Source of the DNA: Streptomyces sp. NRRL F-5135
GTDB taxonomy: Bacteria > Actinomycetota > Actinomycetes > Streptomycetales > Streptomycetaceae
Assembly (NCBI RefSeq): GCF_000719775.1
Contig: NZ_JOHR01000004.1
Coordinates: 1-64,000 of the forward strand
Direction of reading: 5' to 3'
DNA: 64,000 nucleotides
In this document: positions 24,566-33,154 of the stretch, piece by piece
Numbering within the stretch: position 1 is the first letter of the stretch
How the letters are laid out: every line of letters begins with the position of its first letter
Program-made: the position numbers and the translations under genes
The notes under the pieces: generated by a model
Told to the model about the DNA's origin: nothing
What the model saw: the letters and a program-made list of their open reading frames with translations, nothing else
Database searches by the model: none

Positions 24566-24711
24566 GGTATGTCCTCCCAGCTCGTACGGCGCGTTTCGCG
24601 GATGCTACTCGGTGCCCGACGGCGGGGCGAGCCGCGGGCCCGCGGCCCGCTGACGGACCGACCGCGCCTGACGGGGCGCCAATTGTCGGACCCCGAAGGT
24701 TAACTGGATCC

Positions 24712-25149
24712 ATGACCACCGCTCAGCACCTCGCCGTCATCGAGCGCTTGCGGGCCCGCGCCTTCCCCGCCCGGCGCGGCCCGTCCGACGTGGGCACCAG
24801 CGGCCCCGGCTACCACCTCGCCGAACTGGCCCGCGGCGGCGGCCTCGGCGACGACGACGGCACGCGACGCGCCGACGAGGCCGACCAGTTCGACGCGGAG
24901 CACGCGGCGCTCGCGGAGATCCTCACGCTCCGCTTCGGCGAGCCGTGGTACATGAGCACGTGGAGCGTCCAGGTGCGCGGCGGCGAGGGCGAGGAGATAC
25001 CGGAGCCCTGGCGCGAGCTGAGCGGCGGCCCCCGCTTTCTGTACCTGTGGCGCGTCGAGGACCGCTGGCTCGCGGTCGGCCTGGCGGAGGCCGACGAGGA
25101 ACGGCCCTTCCGCCTGCTGGCGGTGGTGACGGCGACGGACCCGCCATGA
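24712..25149 (+). CDS. hypothetical protein
   Basis: The 145-residue protein begins MTTAQHLAVIERLRARAF and has no signal peptide or membrane segment. Its second half alternates charged and aromatic residues (PWYMSTWSVQVRGGEGEEIPEP and FLYLWRVEDRWLAVGLAEADEE), suggesting a small beta-rich globular protein. I do not recognise a family. GAAGG lies about twelve bases before the ATG. It is divergent from the ROK gene and convergent with the mismatch glycosylase gene, so it is probably monocistronic. Codon use matches its neighbours. Confidence 0.75.
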   Translation: MTTAQHLAVIERLRARAFPARRGPSDVGTSGPGYHLAELARGGGLGDDDGTRRADEADQFDAEHAALAEILTLRFGEPWYMSTWSVQVRGGEGEEIPEPWRELSGGPRFLYLWRVEDRWLAVGLAEADEERPFRLLAVVTATDPP

Positions 25150-25263
25150 CAGGTGACGGACCGGCCGCGCCGGGCGCCCCGGCGGGGCCCGTGATCCGCC
25201 CGCGTCCGACACCCCGGCCGCCTCCGACACCCCGGCCCTGGCGCGTGCCGGACCGTACGCGTA

Positions 25264-25815
25264 CTACCGCACGCCGTCGTCATCCTGCGAGGCCGCCCGC
25301 AAGCGGGCGAACTCGTCCGCCATCGTCGCCGCCGTCCAGTGCGCGTTGAGGCCGCTCGGGTTGGGCAGGACCCAGATCCGGGTGGCCGCGATCGACCGGT
25401 CCTGGCGGCCGATCCGGGCCCGTCTGTCGTCGAAGGCCGTGCGGTACGCGGTGACTCCGACCACCGCGAGCCACCGCGGCCGCAGCCGTTCGACCTTCGC
25501 CGTGAGGATCCGGCCGCCCTCGCGGAACTCCTCCGGGGTGAGTTCGTCGGCCCGGGCCGTCGCCCGTGCGGCGACATTGGTGATGCCCAGGCCGTACGAC
25601 GGCAGCTCGTCCTGCTCGGCCGGGCGCAGCAGGCGAGGGGTGAAGCCGGACAGGTGCAGGACCGGCCAGAAGCGGTTGCCGGGGCGGGCGAAGTGGTGGC
25701 CCGTCGCGGCCGACATCAGCCCCGGATTGATGCCGCAGAACAGCACCCGCAGGCCGGCCGCGACGACATCGGGGACGACGCGGTCGCGGGCGGCTTCGAG
25801 TTCTTCGGGCGTCAC
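25264..25815 (-). CDS. mug: G/U mismatch-specific DNA glycosylase (Mug)
   Basis: This 183-residue uracil-DNA-glycosylase superfamily enzyme removes uracil or ethenocytosine opposite G. The active-site motif is seen as FCGINPGLMSAATGHHFARPGN near residue 28 (given here as one motif region), and the second motif is LPNPSGLNAHW near residue 153. Between them is a Rossmann-like core with WLAVVGVTAYRTAF. Length is normal for Mug. It lies 13 bases downstream of purB on the same strand and is probably cotranscribed. No secretion or extra domain is seen. Confidence 0.92.
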   Translation of the reverse strand: MTPEELEAARDRVVPDVVAAGLRVLFCGINPGLMSAATGHHFARPGNRFWPVLHLSGFTPRLLRPAEQDELPSYGLGITNVAARATARADELTPEEFREGGRILTAKVERLRPRWLAVVGVTAYRTAFDDRRARIGRQDRSIAATRIWVLPNPSGLNAHWTAATMADEFARLRAASQDDDGVR

Positions 25816-25828
25816 GGCCGGGCCGCGG

Positions 25829-27271
25829 TCACAGGATCGACGCCGGCGTGTAGCCGGCCGCCTCGGGGCGCTGCTCGACGATCTCCTCGACGCGCGCCGT
25901 CACGGTCGCGATCTGGTCCGCCGCCGCGCCCGTGAAGGACAGCTTGTCCGCCATCAGCGCCTCCAGTGCCGGGCGGTCCAGCGGCATCCGCTCGTCCGCC
26001 GCCAGCCGGTCCAGCAGTTCGTTGCGCTCGGCGCCCCGCTCGCGCATCGCCAGTGCCGAGGCCACCGCGTGCTCCTTGATGACCTCGTGCGCGGCCTCGC
26101 GGCCCACTCCCGCCCGTACCGCGCCCATCAGCACCTTGGTGGTCGCGAGGAAGGGCAGGTAGCGGTCCAGCTCACGCGCCACGACGGCCGGGAACGCGCC
26201 GAACTCGTCCAGGACCGTCAGGAACGTCTCCAGCAGCCCGTCGAAGGCGAAGAACGCGTCGGGCAGGGCGACCCGGCGCACCACCGAGCACGAGACGTCG
26301 CCCTCGTTCCACTGGTCGCCCGCCAGCTCGCCCGTCATGGAGGCGTAGCCGCGCAGGATCACCATCAGGCCGTTGACCCGCTCGCAGGAACGTGTGTTCA
26401 TCTTGTGCGGCATGGCGGAGGAGCCGACCTGGCCCGGCTTGAAGCCCTCGGTCACCAGCTCGTGCCCGGCCATCAGCCGGATGGTCTTCGCGACCGACGA
26501 CGGGGCGGCGGCCAGCTGCACCAGCGCGGTCACCACGTCGTAGTCGAGGGAGCGCGGATACACCTGACCGACCGAGGTGAACGCCTGGCCGAAGCCCAGG
26601 TGGCCGGCCACCCGCCGTTCCAGGTCCGCCAGCTTCGCGGTGTCGCCGCCCAGCAGGTCGAGCATGTCCTGCGCCGTGCCGACCGGCCCCTTGATCCCGC
26701 GCAGCGGGTAGCGGCCCAGCAGGTCCGCCAGCCGCTCGTGGGCCACCAGCAGCTCGTCCGCCGCCGTCGCGAACCGCTTGCCGAGCGTGGTGGCCTGGGC
26801 GGCGACATTGTGCGAGCGCCCCGCCATGACCAGCTCGCCGTACTGGCCCGCGAGCGCGCCGAGCCGCGCCAGTACCGCGACCGTGCGGTCCCGGGCCAGC
26901 TCCAGGGAGAGCCGGATCTGCAGCTGCTCGACGTTCTCCGTCAGGTCGCGCGAGGTCATTCCCTTGTGCACCTGCTCGTGGCCGGCGAGGGCGTTGAACT
27001 CCTCGATCCGCGCCTTCACGTCGTGCCGGGTGACCTTCTCGCGCTCCGCGATCGACGCCAGGTCGACCTGGTCGAGGACGCGCTCGTAGTCGGCCAGGGC
27101 ACCCTCCGGCACCTCGATCCCCAGGTCCCGCTGGGCCCGCAGGACGGCCAGCCAAAGCCGCCGCTCCAGCTTCACCTTGTGTTCGGGGGACCACAGCTCG
27201 GCGAGCTCCGCCGAGGCGTAGCGGCCGGCAAGGACGTTCGGGATGCGAGGCTTCGCGGTCACAGCTGTCAC
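25829..27271 (-). CDS. purB: adenylosuccinate lyase
   Basis: PurB catalyses two fumarate-releasing steps of purine synthesis: SAICAR to AICAR and adenylosuccinate to AMP. The 480-residue protein has the superfamily signature GSSAMPHKMN at about residues 280-289, the helix with MAGRSHNVAAQ and the TSRDLTENVEQLQ region. The GTG start at 27271 has no Shine-Dalgarno. A TAGAAT hexamer ends eight bases upstream, so the message is probably leaderless. A second GTG three codons later is an alternative. It is followed closely by mug. The enzyme is essential in minimal conditions. Confidence 0.96.
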   Translation of the reverse strand: MTAVTAKPRIPNVLAGRYASAELAELWSPEHKVKLERRLWLAVLRAQRDLGIEVPEGALADYERVLDQVDLASIAEREKVTRHDVKARIEEFNALAGHEQVHKGMTSRDLTENVEQLQIRLSLELARDRTVAVLARLGALAGQYGELVMAGRSHNVAAQATTLGKRFATAADELLVAHERLADLLGRYPLRGIKGPVGTAQDMLDLLGGDTAKLADLERRVAGHLGFGQAFTSVGQVYPRSLDYDVVTALVQLAAAPSSVAKTIRLMAGHELVTEGFKPGQVGSSAMPHKMNTRSCERVNGLMVILRGYASMTGELAGDQWNEGDVSCSVVRRVALPDAFFAFDGLLETFLTVLDEFGAFPAVVARELDRYLPFLATTKVLMGAVRAGVGREAAHEVIKEHAVASALAMRERGAERNELLDRLAADERMPLDRPALEALMADKLSFTGAAADQIATVTARVEEIVEQRPEAAGYTPASIL

Positions 27272-27279
27272 GTGGAGGA

Positions 27280-27285
27280 ATTCTA
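27280..27285 (-). promoter_or_regulatory. -10 element of a probable leaderless purB mRNA
   Basis: Read on the minus strand, TAGAAT is a near-consensus -10 hexamer. Eight bases separate it from the GTG, placing the expected transcription start at or very near the start codon. The -35 is not obvious. Confidence 0.55.
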
Positions 27286-27330
27286 TAGGCGGTTTGTGCA
27301 GGCCAGTGCCCCACCCGTGTTCGTAGGTTG

Positions 27331-28203
27331 CTACGAGAGCCCTCGGAGCGGCTGTTCCGGATCCTCGGACCTACGAGGCGCCCCGGCGGTCTCGGTCGTG
27401 CCGGGGGTCCCGGAGACCCCGGGGGGCCCGGACGTCACGTCGTACGGCAGCAGCTCCGGCCGCTTCGGGGCCCGGCCGTCGCCCGAGGAGCGGCCGGTGA
27501 GCCGGCGCATGATCCACGGGCCGAGGTACTGCCGCGCGAAGCGGACGTCGCCGGTGCGCCGCGCCGGCCAGGGCAGCGGCACCGCCGCGGGCAGGTCCGC
27601 CCGCCAGTCGTCCTCGGCGGCCAGGCCCAGTGTCTGCCAGACGGCCTCGGCGACCCTGCGGTGACCCTCCGCCGTCAGATGCAGCCGGTCCACGTCCCAC
27701 ATCCGCTGGTCCGCGAGGACCGGCGCCCCGTACAGGTCGACGACCAGCGCGCCGTGGCGCGAGGCCAGCTCGTCCACGAAGCCGAACAGCTCCTCCATCC
27801 GGGGCCTGAACCGGTCCAACACGGGCCCGTTCCGGCCGGGGCTGCGCATCAGCACCAGTTGCCCGCAGGACGGCGCCAGCCGTGCCGCGGCCTCCTCCAG
27901 CAGGCCGCGCACCCGGCCCATGTCGCACTTCGGGCGCAGGACGTCGTTGAGCCCGCCCACCAGCGTCACCAGGTCGGGCGCCATCGCCGCCGCGGTGTCG
28001 ACCTGCTCGTCCAGGATCTGGCCGATGAGCTTGCCGCGGACGGCGAGGTTCGCGTAACGGAAGCCGGGGGTACGGGCCGCCAGACGCGTGGCGAGCAGAT
28101 CGGCCCAGCCGCGGTACGAGCCGTCGGGGAGGAGGTCGGACATGCCCTCGGTGAAGGAGTCACCGACCGCGACAAAACTGGTGTAGTTGGCATTCATCTC
28201 CAT
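27331..28203 (-). CDS. SGNH/GDSL hydrolase
   Basis: The 290-residue protein is an SGNH-type esterase or lipase-like hydrolase. The blocks are clear: FVAVGDSFTEG (catalytic serine, residues about 10-20), NLAVRGK, TLVGGLNDVLRP (Gly/Asn block) and WDVDRLHLTAEGHRR (Asp-His pair). It has no signal peptide, so it should act inside the cell. ATG at 28203 gives MEMNANYTSF, the usual Streptomyces form. The C-terminal 60 residues are basic and Pro/Gly-rich and add to the core. It lies upstream of purB on the same strand, 60 bases away. The substrate is unknown. Confidence 0.9.
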   Translation of the reverse strand: MEMNANYTSFVAVGDSFTEGMSDLLPDGSYRGWADLLATRLAARTPGFRYANLAVRGKLIGQILDEQVDTAAAMAPDLVTLVGGLNDVLRPKCDMGRVRGLLEEAAARLAPSCGQLVLMRSPGRNGPVLDRFRPRMEELFGFVDELASRHGALVVDLYGAPVLADQRMWDVDRLHLTAEGHRRVAEAVWQTLGLAAEDDWRADLPAAVPLPWPARRTGDVRFARQYLGPWIMRRLTGRSSGDGRAPKRPELLPYDVTSGPPGVSGTPGTTETAGAPRRSEDPEQPLRGLS

Positions 28204-28349
28204 GGCGAGGCCGATCCTACCGCGCGGTAGCGAGCCGGTGGCCCGGCTTCCCGGGACGTGGTACGGGCCGCCAGGGCCTGGCCCGGGGGCGTCCCGCGGG
28301 AATCGACCCGGCGTCCCCGGGCCCGGCGCGGCGGCGGGGGATCGCTCGC

Positions 28350-29366
28350 TCAGGCGTGCCGGCCGACCAGCTCGCGCAGGACGTCCTCCATGGTCACCAG
28401 GCCCGCGAGCCGGCCGTCGTCGTCGAGGACCGCGGCCAGGTGGGTACGGCTGCGACGCATCGCCGTCAGCACGTCGTCCAGCGGATGCGCCGCCCGTACG
28501 CGCGCGATCGCGCGCATCGCCGACACCGGGAACGGCACATCGCGCGGCATCGCGTCCAGCGCGTCCTTCACGTGGAGGTAGCCGAGGATCCGGCGCGAGG
28601 TGTCCAGCACCGGGAAGCGCGAGAACCCGGACTCGGCCGCGAGCCGCTCCAGCCCCTCCGGGGTGACACCGAACCGCGCGGAGACGACCCGCTCCACCGG
28701 TGTGACGACGTCGCGCACCGGACGGCGGCCCAGCTCCAGCGCGTCGTGCAGCCGCTCGGTCGCGCGGTCGTCCAGCAGTCCGGCATGGCCGGCGTCCGTG
28801 ACCAGCCGGGCCAGCTCGTCGTCCGAGAAGGCCGCGGCGACCTCGTCCCGTGTCCGCACCCGGAGCAGTGCCAGCAGTCCGTTGGCGAACGCGTTGACCG
28901 TGAAGATCACCGGGCGCAGCGCCCGGGCCAGCGCGACCAGCGGCGGCCCGAGCAGCAGCGCGGCCCGGTCGGGAGCGGCCAGCGCCACGTTCTTCGGCAC
29001 CATCTCGCCCAGCAGCATGTGCAGATACGTGGCGAGGGCCAGCGCGATCACGAAGGAGACCGCGTGCACCGGACCCGGCGGCACCCCGAGGGCGTTGAAC
29101 AGCGGCTCCAGCAGATGCGCGATGGCGGGCTCGGCGACGATGCCGAGCACCAGCGTGCACAGCGTGATGCCCAACTGCGCCGCCGCCAGGAGCGCGGACA
29201 CGTGCTCCAGGCCCCAGATCACCCGCCGCGCCCGCCGGTCCCCGGCCTCCGCCGCCGGCTCGATCTGACTGCGCCGTACGGAGATCAGGGCGAACTCGGA
29301 CGCCACGAAGAAGGCGTTGACGACGAGCGTCAGCAGCCCGAGGAACAGCTGGAACGCGATGATCAC
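28350..29366 (-). CDS. CNNM/CorC-type membrane protein with CBS domains (short form)
   Basis: The 338-residue protein starts with a DUF21/CNNM membrane domain of about four helices (residues 1-180, for example FQLFLGLLTLVVNAFFVASEFALISV). A CBS pair follows at about 200-335. The motif MLLGEMVPKN is typical of the family. Members are linked to Mg2+ or Co2+ efflux. Unlike its neighbour it lacks the C-terminal CorC_HlyC domain and ends right after the second CBS domain. The GTG at 29366 overlaps the upstream gene stop (GTGA), so the two paralogs are coupled and may form a heteromer. Confidence 0.9.
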   Translation of the reverse strand: MIIAFQLFLGLLTLVVNAFFVASEFALISVRRSQIEPAAEAGDRRARRVIWGLEHVSALLAAAQLGITLCTLVLGIVAEPAIAHLLEPLFNALGVPPGPVHAVSFVIALALATYLHMLLGEMVPKNVALAAPDRAALLLGPPLVALARALRPVIFTVNAFANGLLALLRVRTRDEVAAAFSDDELARLVTDAGHAGLLDDRATERLHDALELGRRPVRDVVTPVERVVSARFGVTPEGLERLAAESGFSRFPVLDTSRRILGYLHVKDALDAMPRDVPFPVSAMRAIARVRAAHPLDDVLTAMRRSRTHLAAVLDDDGRLAGLVTMEDVLRELVGRHA

Positions 29367-30814
29367 GGGGCCTCCCCGCCGCCGGGGGCCGTCCCGTTCG
29401 TATCCGCGCGGTTCGGGCCCGCGCCGCCCGGGGCCGTCCCGTTCGTATCCGTGCCGCCGGAGGCCGTGCCGCCCCGGTCCACGCAGTCGGCGCCCGTCGT
29501 GCCGTCCATGGCGAGCGGCGCGCGCAGCAGCACCCGTTCCGCGCGCCGGCGTGCGACCTCGGTCACCTCGAACCGCCAGCCGGCCAGGTCGACCCGGTCG
29601 CCCTCGGCCGGGATCCGGCCGAGCTCCGTGGCCATGAGGCCGGCCAGCGTCTCGTACGGCCCCTCGGGCATGCGGAGCCCCACCGCCACCAGCTGGTCCG
29701 CCCGCGCGGCGCCGTCGGCCGACCACAGCGTCCGGCCCTCGGCGTCCTCGCCCACCCGTACCAGCCCGGAGGTCTCCTGCGGGTCGTGCTCGTCCCGTAC
29801 CTCCCCGACGACCTCCTCCACGATGTCCTCCAGCGTCACCACCCCGGCCGTACCGCCGTACTCGTCGATGACCACGGCCAGCGTGCCGCCGCCGGTCAGC
29901 CGGTCCAGAAGCCTGTCCACCGTCAGCGTCTCCGGGACCAGCAGCGGCTCGTGCAACAGCTCGGCCACCGCGCGCCGGGGCCGGCTCTCGACGGGAATGG
30001 GCAGGACGTCCTTGATGTGCGCGACACCGACGACCCGGTCCAGGCTGTCCCGGTAGACCGGGAAGCGCGACAGACCGGTGGCGCGGGTGGCGTTGGCGAC
30101 GTCCTCGGCCGTGGCCCGCACGTCGAGGGCCATCACCCGCACCCGCGGGGTCATCACGTTCTCCGCGGTCAGCGCGGCCAGGCTGAGCGTCCGCACGAAC
30201 AGCTCGGCCGTGTCGGCCTCCAGCGCGCCCTCCTTCGCGGAGTGCCGGGCCAGCGCGACCAGTTCCTGCGGGCTCCGGGCCGAGGCCAGCTCCTCCGTGG
30301 GCTCCATGCCGAGGCCGCGCACGATGCGGTTCGCGGTGCTGTTGAGATGGCTGATGAACGGGCGGAAGGCGGCCGTGAAGCACCGCTGCGGGGTGGCCAC
30401 CACCTTGGCCACGGCCAGCGGCGAGGAGATCGCCCAGTTCTTCGGCACCAGCTCACCGACGACCATCAGGAAGACGGTCGACAGCGCGGTGCCGATCACC
30501 AGCGCGACCGAGGAGGCCACGGAGGGGGACAGTCCCACGGCCTCCACCGGCCCCCGGAGCAGCGTGGCGATCGACGGTTCGGAGACCATGCCCACGACCA
30601 GGTTGGTCACCGTGATCCCGAGCTGGGCGCCGGAGAGCTGGAAGGTCAGGTTCCGCACGGCCTTCATCGCGCCCGCCGCGCCTCGTTCGCCGCGCTCCGC
30701 GGCCCGTTCCAGTTCCCCGCGCTCCACCGTGGTGAGGGAGAACTCGGCCGCGACGAAGGCCCCGCACGCGAGCGACAGCAGCACCGCCACGAGGAGCAGC
30801 AACACTTCGGTCAT
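29363..30814 (-). CDS. CNNM/CorC-type membrane protein with CBS and CorC_HlyC domains (long form)
   Basis: This 483-residue paralog has the same DUF21 membrane domain (residues 1-190, with MVVGELVPKNWAIS). It then has a CBS pair (about 210-340, with IDEYGGTAGVVTLEDIVEEVVG) and a CorC_HlyC domain near 360-435. CorC_HlyC domains are thought to bind a nucleotide or ion and modulate transport. A Gly/Thr/Asn-rich tail of about 40 residues ends the protein. ATG at 30814 has GGAGGTG upstream. Its stop overlaps the start of the short paralog. A role in divalent-cation export is from family knowledge. Confidence 0.92.
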   Translation of the reverse strand: MTEVLLLLVAVLLSLACGAFVAAEFSLTTVERGELERAAERGERGAAGAMKAVRNLTFQLSGAQLGITVTNLVVGMVSEPSIATLLRGPVEAVGLSPSVASSVALVIGTALSTVFLMVVGELVPKNWAISSPLAVAKVVATPQRCFTAAFRPFISHLNSTANRIVRGLGMEPTEELASARSPQELVALARHSAKEGALEADTAELFVRTLSLAALTAENVMTPRVRVMALDVRATAEDVANATRATGLSRFPVYRDSLDRVVGVAHIKDVLPIPVESRPRRAVAELLHEPLLVPETLTVDRLLDRLTGGGTLAVVIDEYGGTAGVVTLEDIVEEVVGEVRDEHDPQETSGLVRVGEDAEGRTLWSADGAARADQLVAVGLRMPEGPYETLAGLMATELGRIPAEGDRVDLAGWRFEVTEVARRRAERVLLRAPLAMDGTTGADCVDRGGTASGGTDTNGTAPGGAGPNRADTNGTAPGGGEAP

Positions 30815-31196
30815 CGGGTCACCTCCGTCCCATGGTCGGTCAGCGGGCGGAGGTCCGCGCGGTGTCGGGCGCGGCGGGGGCCGTGGCCGCTCCCGTGCTT
30901 CGGAGAACGCTCGCCCATCGGCGGAACAGACACCTCTTCCGGTCAGTGATGTCGGCCGGTGACCCCGGCCGGTGACCCCGGCCGGCGAATCCGCTCTTCG
31001 CGGCCGGTCGTCGGGTCCCGGTCGTCGGATCCCGGCCTTCGGATTCCGGTCGGCTCCGACCGATGGCTTCGGTCGGAGGCCGTGGCTCTCCGTACGGCTG
31101 CCCCTGTCCCCCGTCCGTACGCACGGCGTAGGGGCGGCAGCGCCGGCTGTCGAATCCCGGCTGCTCACAGCAGCTCGCCCGCCGCTCCTGCCATGT
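30815..31196. other. intergenic region with short tandem repeats
   Basis: No gene is evident. Around 30953-30990 the unit GGCCGGTGACCCC is repeated in tandem. At about 31006-31034 a 14-base unit, CGGTCGTCGGRTCC, occurs twice. Several short hairpins with CGGTCGG arms follow. The promoter of the CNNM operon must be in the left part; the function of the repeats is unknown. Confidence 0.45.
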
Positions 31197-31616
31197 CTAA
31201 ATGGGCTTGACCCAGCGTCGCCAGCGGTCCTCGCGCTGGTAGCCGCCCGCCGCCCATGTGTGGTGGGCCTTCTCGTTGGCTTCCAGGACCATGGCGTCGA
31301 CGCGTCGCCCGCCCAGGGCGGCGAAGCGTTGTTCCGCGGCTTCCAGCAGGGCGGTGGCGATGCCTTGCCGGCGGTGGTCGGGATGTACGGCCAGTCGATA
31401 GGCGGAGCATCGCCATCCGTCGAAGCCGGCTATGACGGTTCCGGTGAGGAGGCCGTCGCGCTCTGCGAGGAGCAGGGCTTCGGGGTCTCGCGTGATGAGC
31501 CGGGCCACTCCGTCGTGGTCGTCGCTGATGCTCGTTCCTTCCGCGGCGTCGCGCCAGAACCGCAGCACGGTGTCGATGTCCGAGAGCAGGGCGCGGCGGA
31601 TGTGAAGATCGCTCAT
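31197..31616 (-). CDS. GNAT family acetyltransferase
   Basis: The 139-residue protein is a single GNAT domain, beginning MSDLHIRRALLSDIDTVLRFW. The acetyl-CoA loop is RLAVHPDHRRQGIATALLEAAEQRF, and the C-terminal strand-helix with NEKAHHTWAAGGYQ is typical. The substrate is unknown; small proteins of this type acetylate amines or protein N-termini. ATG at 31616 fits the domain start; no Shine-Dalgarno is visible. It lies between the CNNM pair and the LLM oxidoreductase on the same strand, with about 100 bases to the latter, so it may be cotranscribed with it. Confidence 0.88.
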   Translation of the reverse strand: MSDLHIRRALLSDIDTVLRFWRDAAEGTSISDDHDGVARLITRDPEALLLAERDGLLTGTVIAGFDGWRCSAYRLAVHPDHRRQGIATALLEAAEQRFAALGGRRVDAMVLEANEKAHHTWAAGGYQREDRWRRWVKPI

Positions 31617-31715
31617 GGCGTAAGTCAAACAGGGCGCTCGGCTGTCCGGCCAACGGGTTTCGCCTTCTGGGACGGCGTCGACGTGGCCCGCCGCCGCACC
31701 GGCGGCCACGGTGGT

Positions 31716-32627
31716 TCAGCCGCCCCGCAGCTCCTCGATCACCGGGCCCAGCGCCTCCATGTACGGGTCGAGGACCGTGAAATGGCTGAAGCCCAGGCGC
31801 TCCCGCAGCTCACGCAACTGGTCCGCGATCTGCCCCACCGTGCCGAGGGCGAGCAGCGGCAACTCCAGGACCTCGTCCACCGACAGGTGCGGCAGGTGCG
31901 GCAGCAGGTTCCGGACCGCCGCCCTGCGGTCCGTCGTGACGGTGACCATCTGGAGCAGCAGATTCCGTTCGGCCGGGGAGGAGCGACGGGCCGCGAAGCC
32001 CTCGTAGGCCGCGACGCGTTCGGCCAACTCCCGTGCGTTCAGCACGCGCAGGCCGTCCTCGGTCATCCGGGCCCCGGTGAAGGCGACGGTGTGCGCGTGC
32101 TCGGCGGCCAGTCGCAGCACCCGGTCGCCGTTCCCGCCGATCAGCAGCGGCGGGAACGGCCGCTGGACCGGCCGGGGCTGCCAGGTCTCGTCGGCCAGCA
32201 GCCGCGTCAGCTCGGTCACCGTACGGGCGAGATGGCCGACCCGGGCGCCGGGGGAGGGGGACCCGAGCCCCGCCCGCTCGTACTCCTCGCGCACGTACCC
32301 GGCGCCGAGCCCGATCTCCAGCCGGCCGCCGGTGAGCGCGTCGGTGGTGGCGATCTCCCGGGCGAGCAGCGCCGGGTTCCAGAAAACGGTGTTCAGGACG
32401 AACGTTCCGAGCCTGGGCCGCTCGGTCGCCTCGGCGGCGGCCACGAGCGCGGGAAAGGGCCCGGTCATGCCGAGATGGTCGGGCACCTGGATGACGTCGT
32501 AGCCCAGTTCCTCCGCGCGTACGCAGCGGGCGCGCCACGCCGCGCCCAGGTCGGGGGTCACCATGCTCACGCTGAACCTGAAGGGGCGTGTCACGGGTCT
32601 GGGTGAAGGGCGGCTCGACTCCGTCAT
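31716..32627 (-). CDS. LLM-class F420-dependent oxidoreductase
   Basis: The 303-residue protein has the luciferase-like TIM-barrel of the F420-dependent LLM group. It shows FRFSVSMVTPDLGAAW, AEELGYDVIQVPDHLG, LGTFVLNTVFWNPALLAREIAT and LEIGLGAGYVREEYERAG, which are standard signatures. The cofactor is probably F420 rather than FMN by subfamily, but this is not proven by sequence alone. ATG at 32627 has GGAGG upstream. It sits upstream of a GNAT gene and downstream of the orphan antitoxin, separated by about 180 bases. The substrate is unknown. Confidence 0.9.
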   Translation of the reverse strand: MTESSRPSPRPVTRPFRFSVSMVTPDLGAAWRARCVRAEELGYDVIQVPDHLGMTGPFPALVAAAEATERPRLGTFVLNTVFWNPALLAREIATTDALTGGRLEIGLGAGYVREEYERAGLGSPSPGARVGHLARTVTELTRLLADETWQPRPVQRPFPPLLIGGNGDRVLRLAAEHAHTVAFTGARMTEDGLRVLNARELAERVAAYEGFAARRSSPAERNLLLQMVTVTTDRRAAVRNLLPHLPHLSVDEVLELPLLALGTVGQIADQLRELRERLGFSHFTVLDPYMEALGPVIEELRGG

Positions 32628-32810
32628 GTCAGACTCCTCCGCTCGCCGGGAAGGGCCGGTCCGGTGCCCCGGTGTGCGCCGAGCCTATGAGCCGTCCGGC
32701 GTTTTCGACAGGTCGTGCCCGCGAGGGGTGCCCGGCGAGAGGGCGGCGACGGCGGCTCGCCCGACGAGACGGCCGACGGAGGGAGTGGACCGCGGGGCCG
32801 ACGGCGCTCC

Positions 32811-33086
32811 TCAGTCCTCCGGCCGCCGGTGCTCCGCCGCGATGCCGAACCGCCCCCGTTCGCCCGGAGCGGATTCCGGCGCGCGCAGCGAGGACAGCGA
32901 GGTGATCACGTGCTCTTCCGCCGTCTCCTGCTCGCCCTCGAGTCGTTCCAGATCAGCGGCCGAGACCAGGGCGACCAGCGGCTTGCCGTGACGGGTCACG
33001 ACGACGCGCTCGCCGCCGTAGACGACGCGGTTGATCAGTTCGGCGAGTTCCGCCCGGGCTTGCGTCACCGGAATCTCATAGGCCAT
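32811..33086 (-). CDS. Phd/YefM family antitoxin without an adjacent toxin
   Basis: The 91-residue protein starts MAYEIPVTQARAELAELINR and continues VVVTRHGKPLVALVSAADLERLE, the Phd/YefM fold that dimerises and binds DNA. In most systems the C-terminal tail neutralises a toxin encoded directly downstream. Here only about 180 bases without a credible toxin frame separate it from the LLM gene, so it is an orphan. ATG at 33086 fits the family start; an upstream ATG at 33095 would add three residues. It is divergent from the clpP paralog, and TGTAC hexamers, the YefM-type operator core, lie in between. It may act as a plain repressor. Confidence 0.88.
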   Translation of the reverse strand: MAYEIPVTQARAELAELINRVVYGGERVVVTRHGKPLVALVSAADLERLEGEQETAEEHVITSLSSLRAPESAPGERGRFGIAAEHRRPED

Positions 33087-33102
33087 GCTCCCCATCCTAA
33101 CG

Positions 33103-33132
33103 CTCTGTACGTCCTGTACATTATTTACAGAG
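33103..33132. promoter_or_regulatory. candidate YefM-type operator between antitoxin and clpP genes
   Basis: The sequence holds TGTACG (33106-33111) and TGTACA (33115-33120) inside a larger inverted repeat with arms CTCTGTA (33103-33109) and TACAGAG (33126-33132). TGTACA hexamers are the known core of YefM-YoeB operators. The site lies in the 68 bases between the two divergent start codons, so it can control both genes. Confidence 0.65.
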
Positions 33133-33154
33133 AAGCGAAACGAGAGGTCCGGCC

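Noticed and set aside
32628..32810. Toxin gene downstream of the Phd/YefM antitoxin
   Set aside because: No frame of credible length with a ribosome site or RelE/Doc/YoeB-like motif lies in the 183 bases before the next gene.
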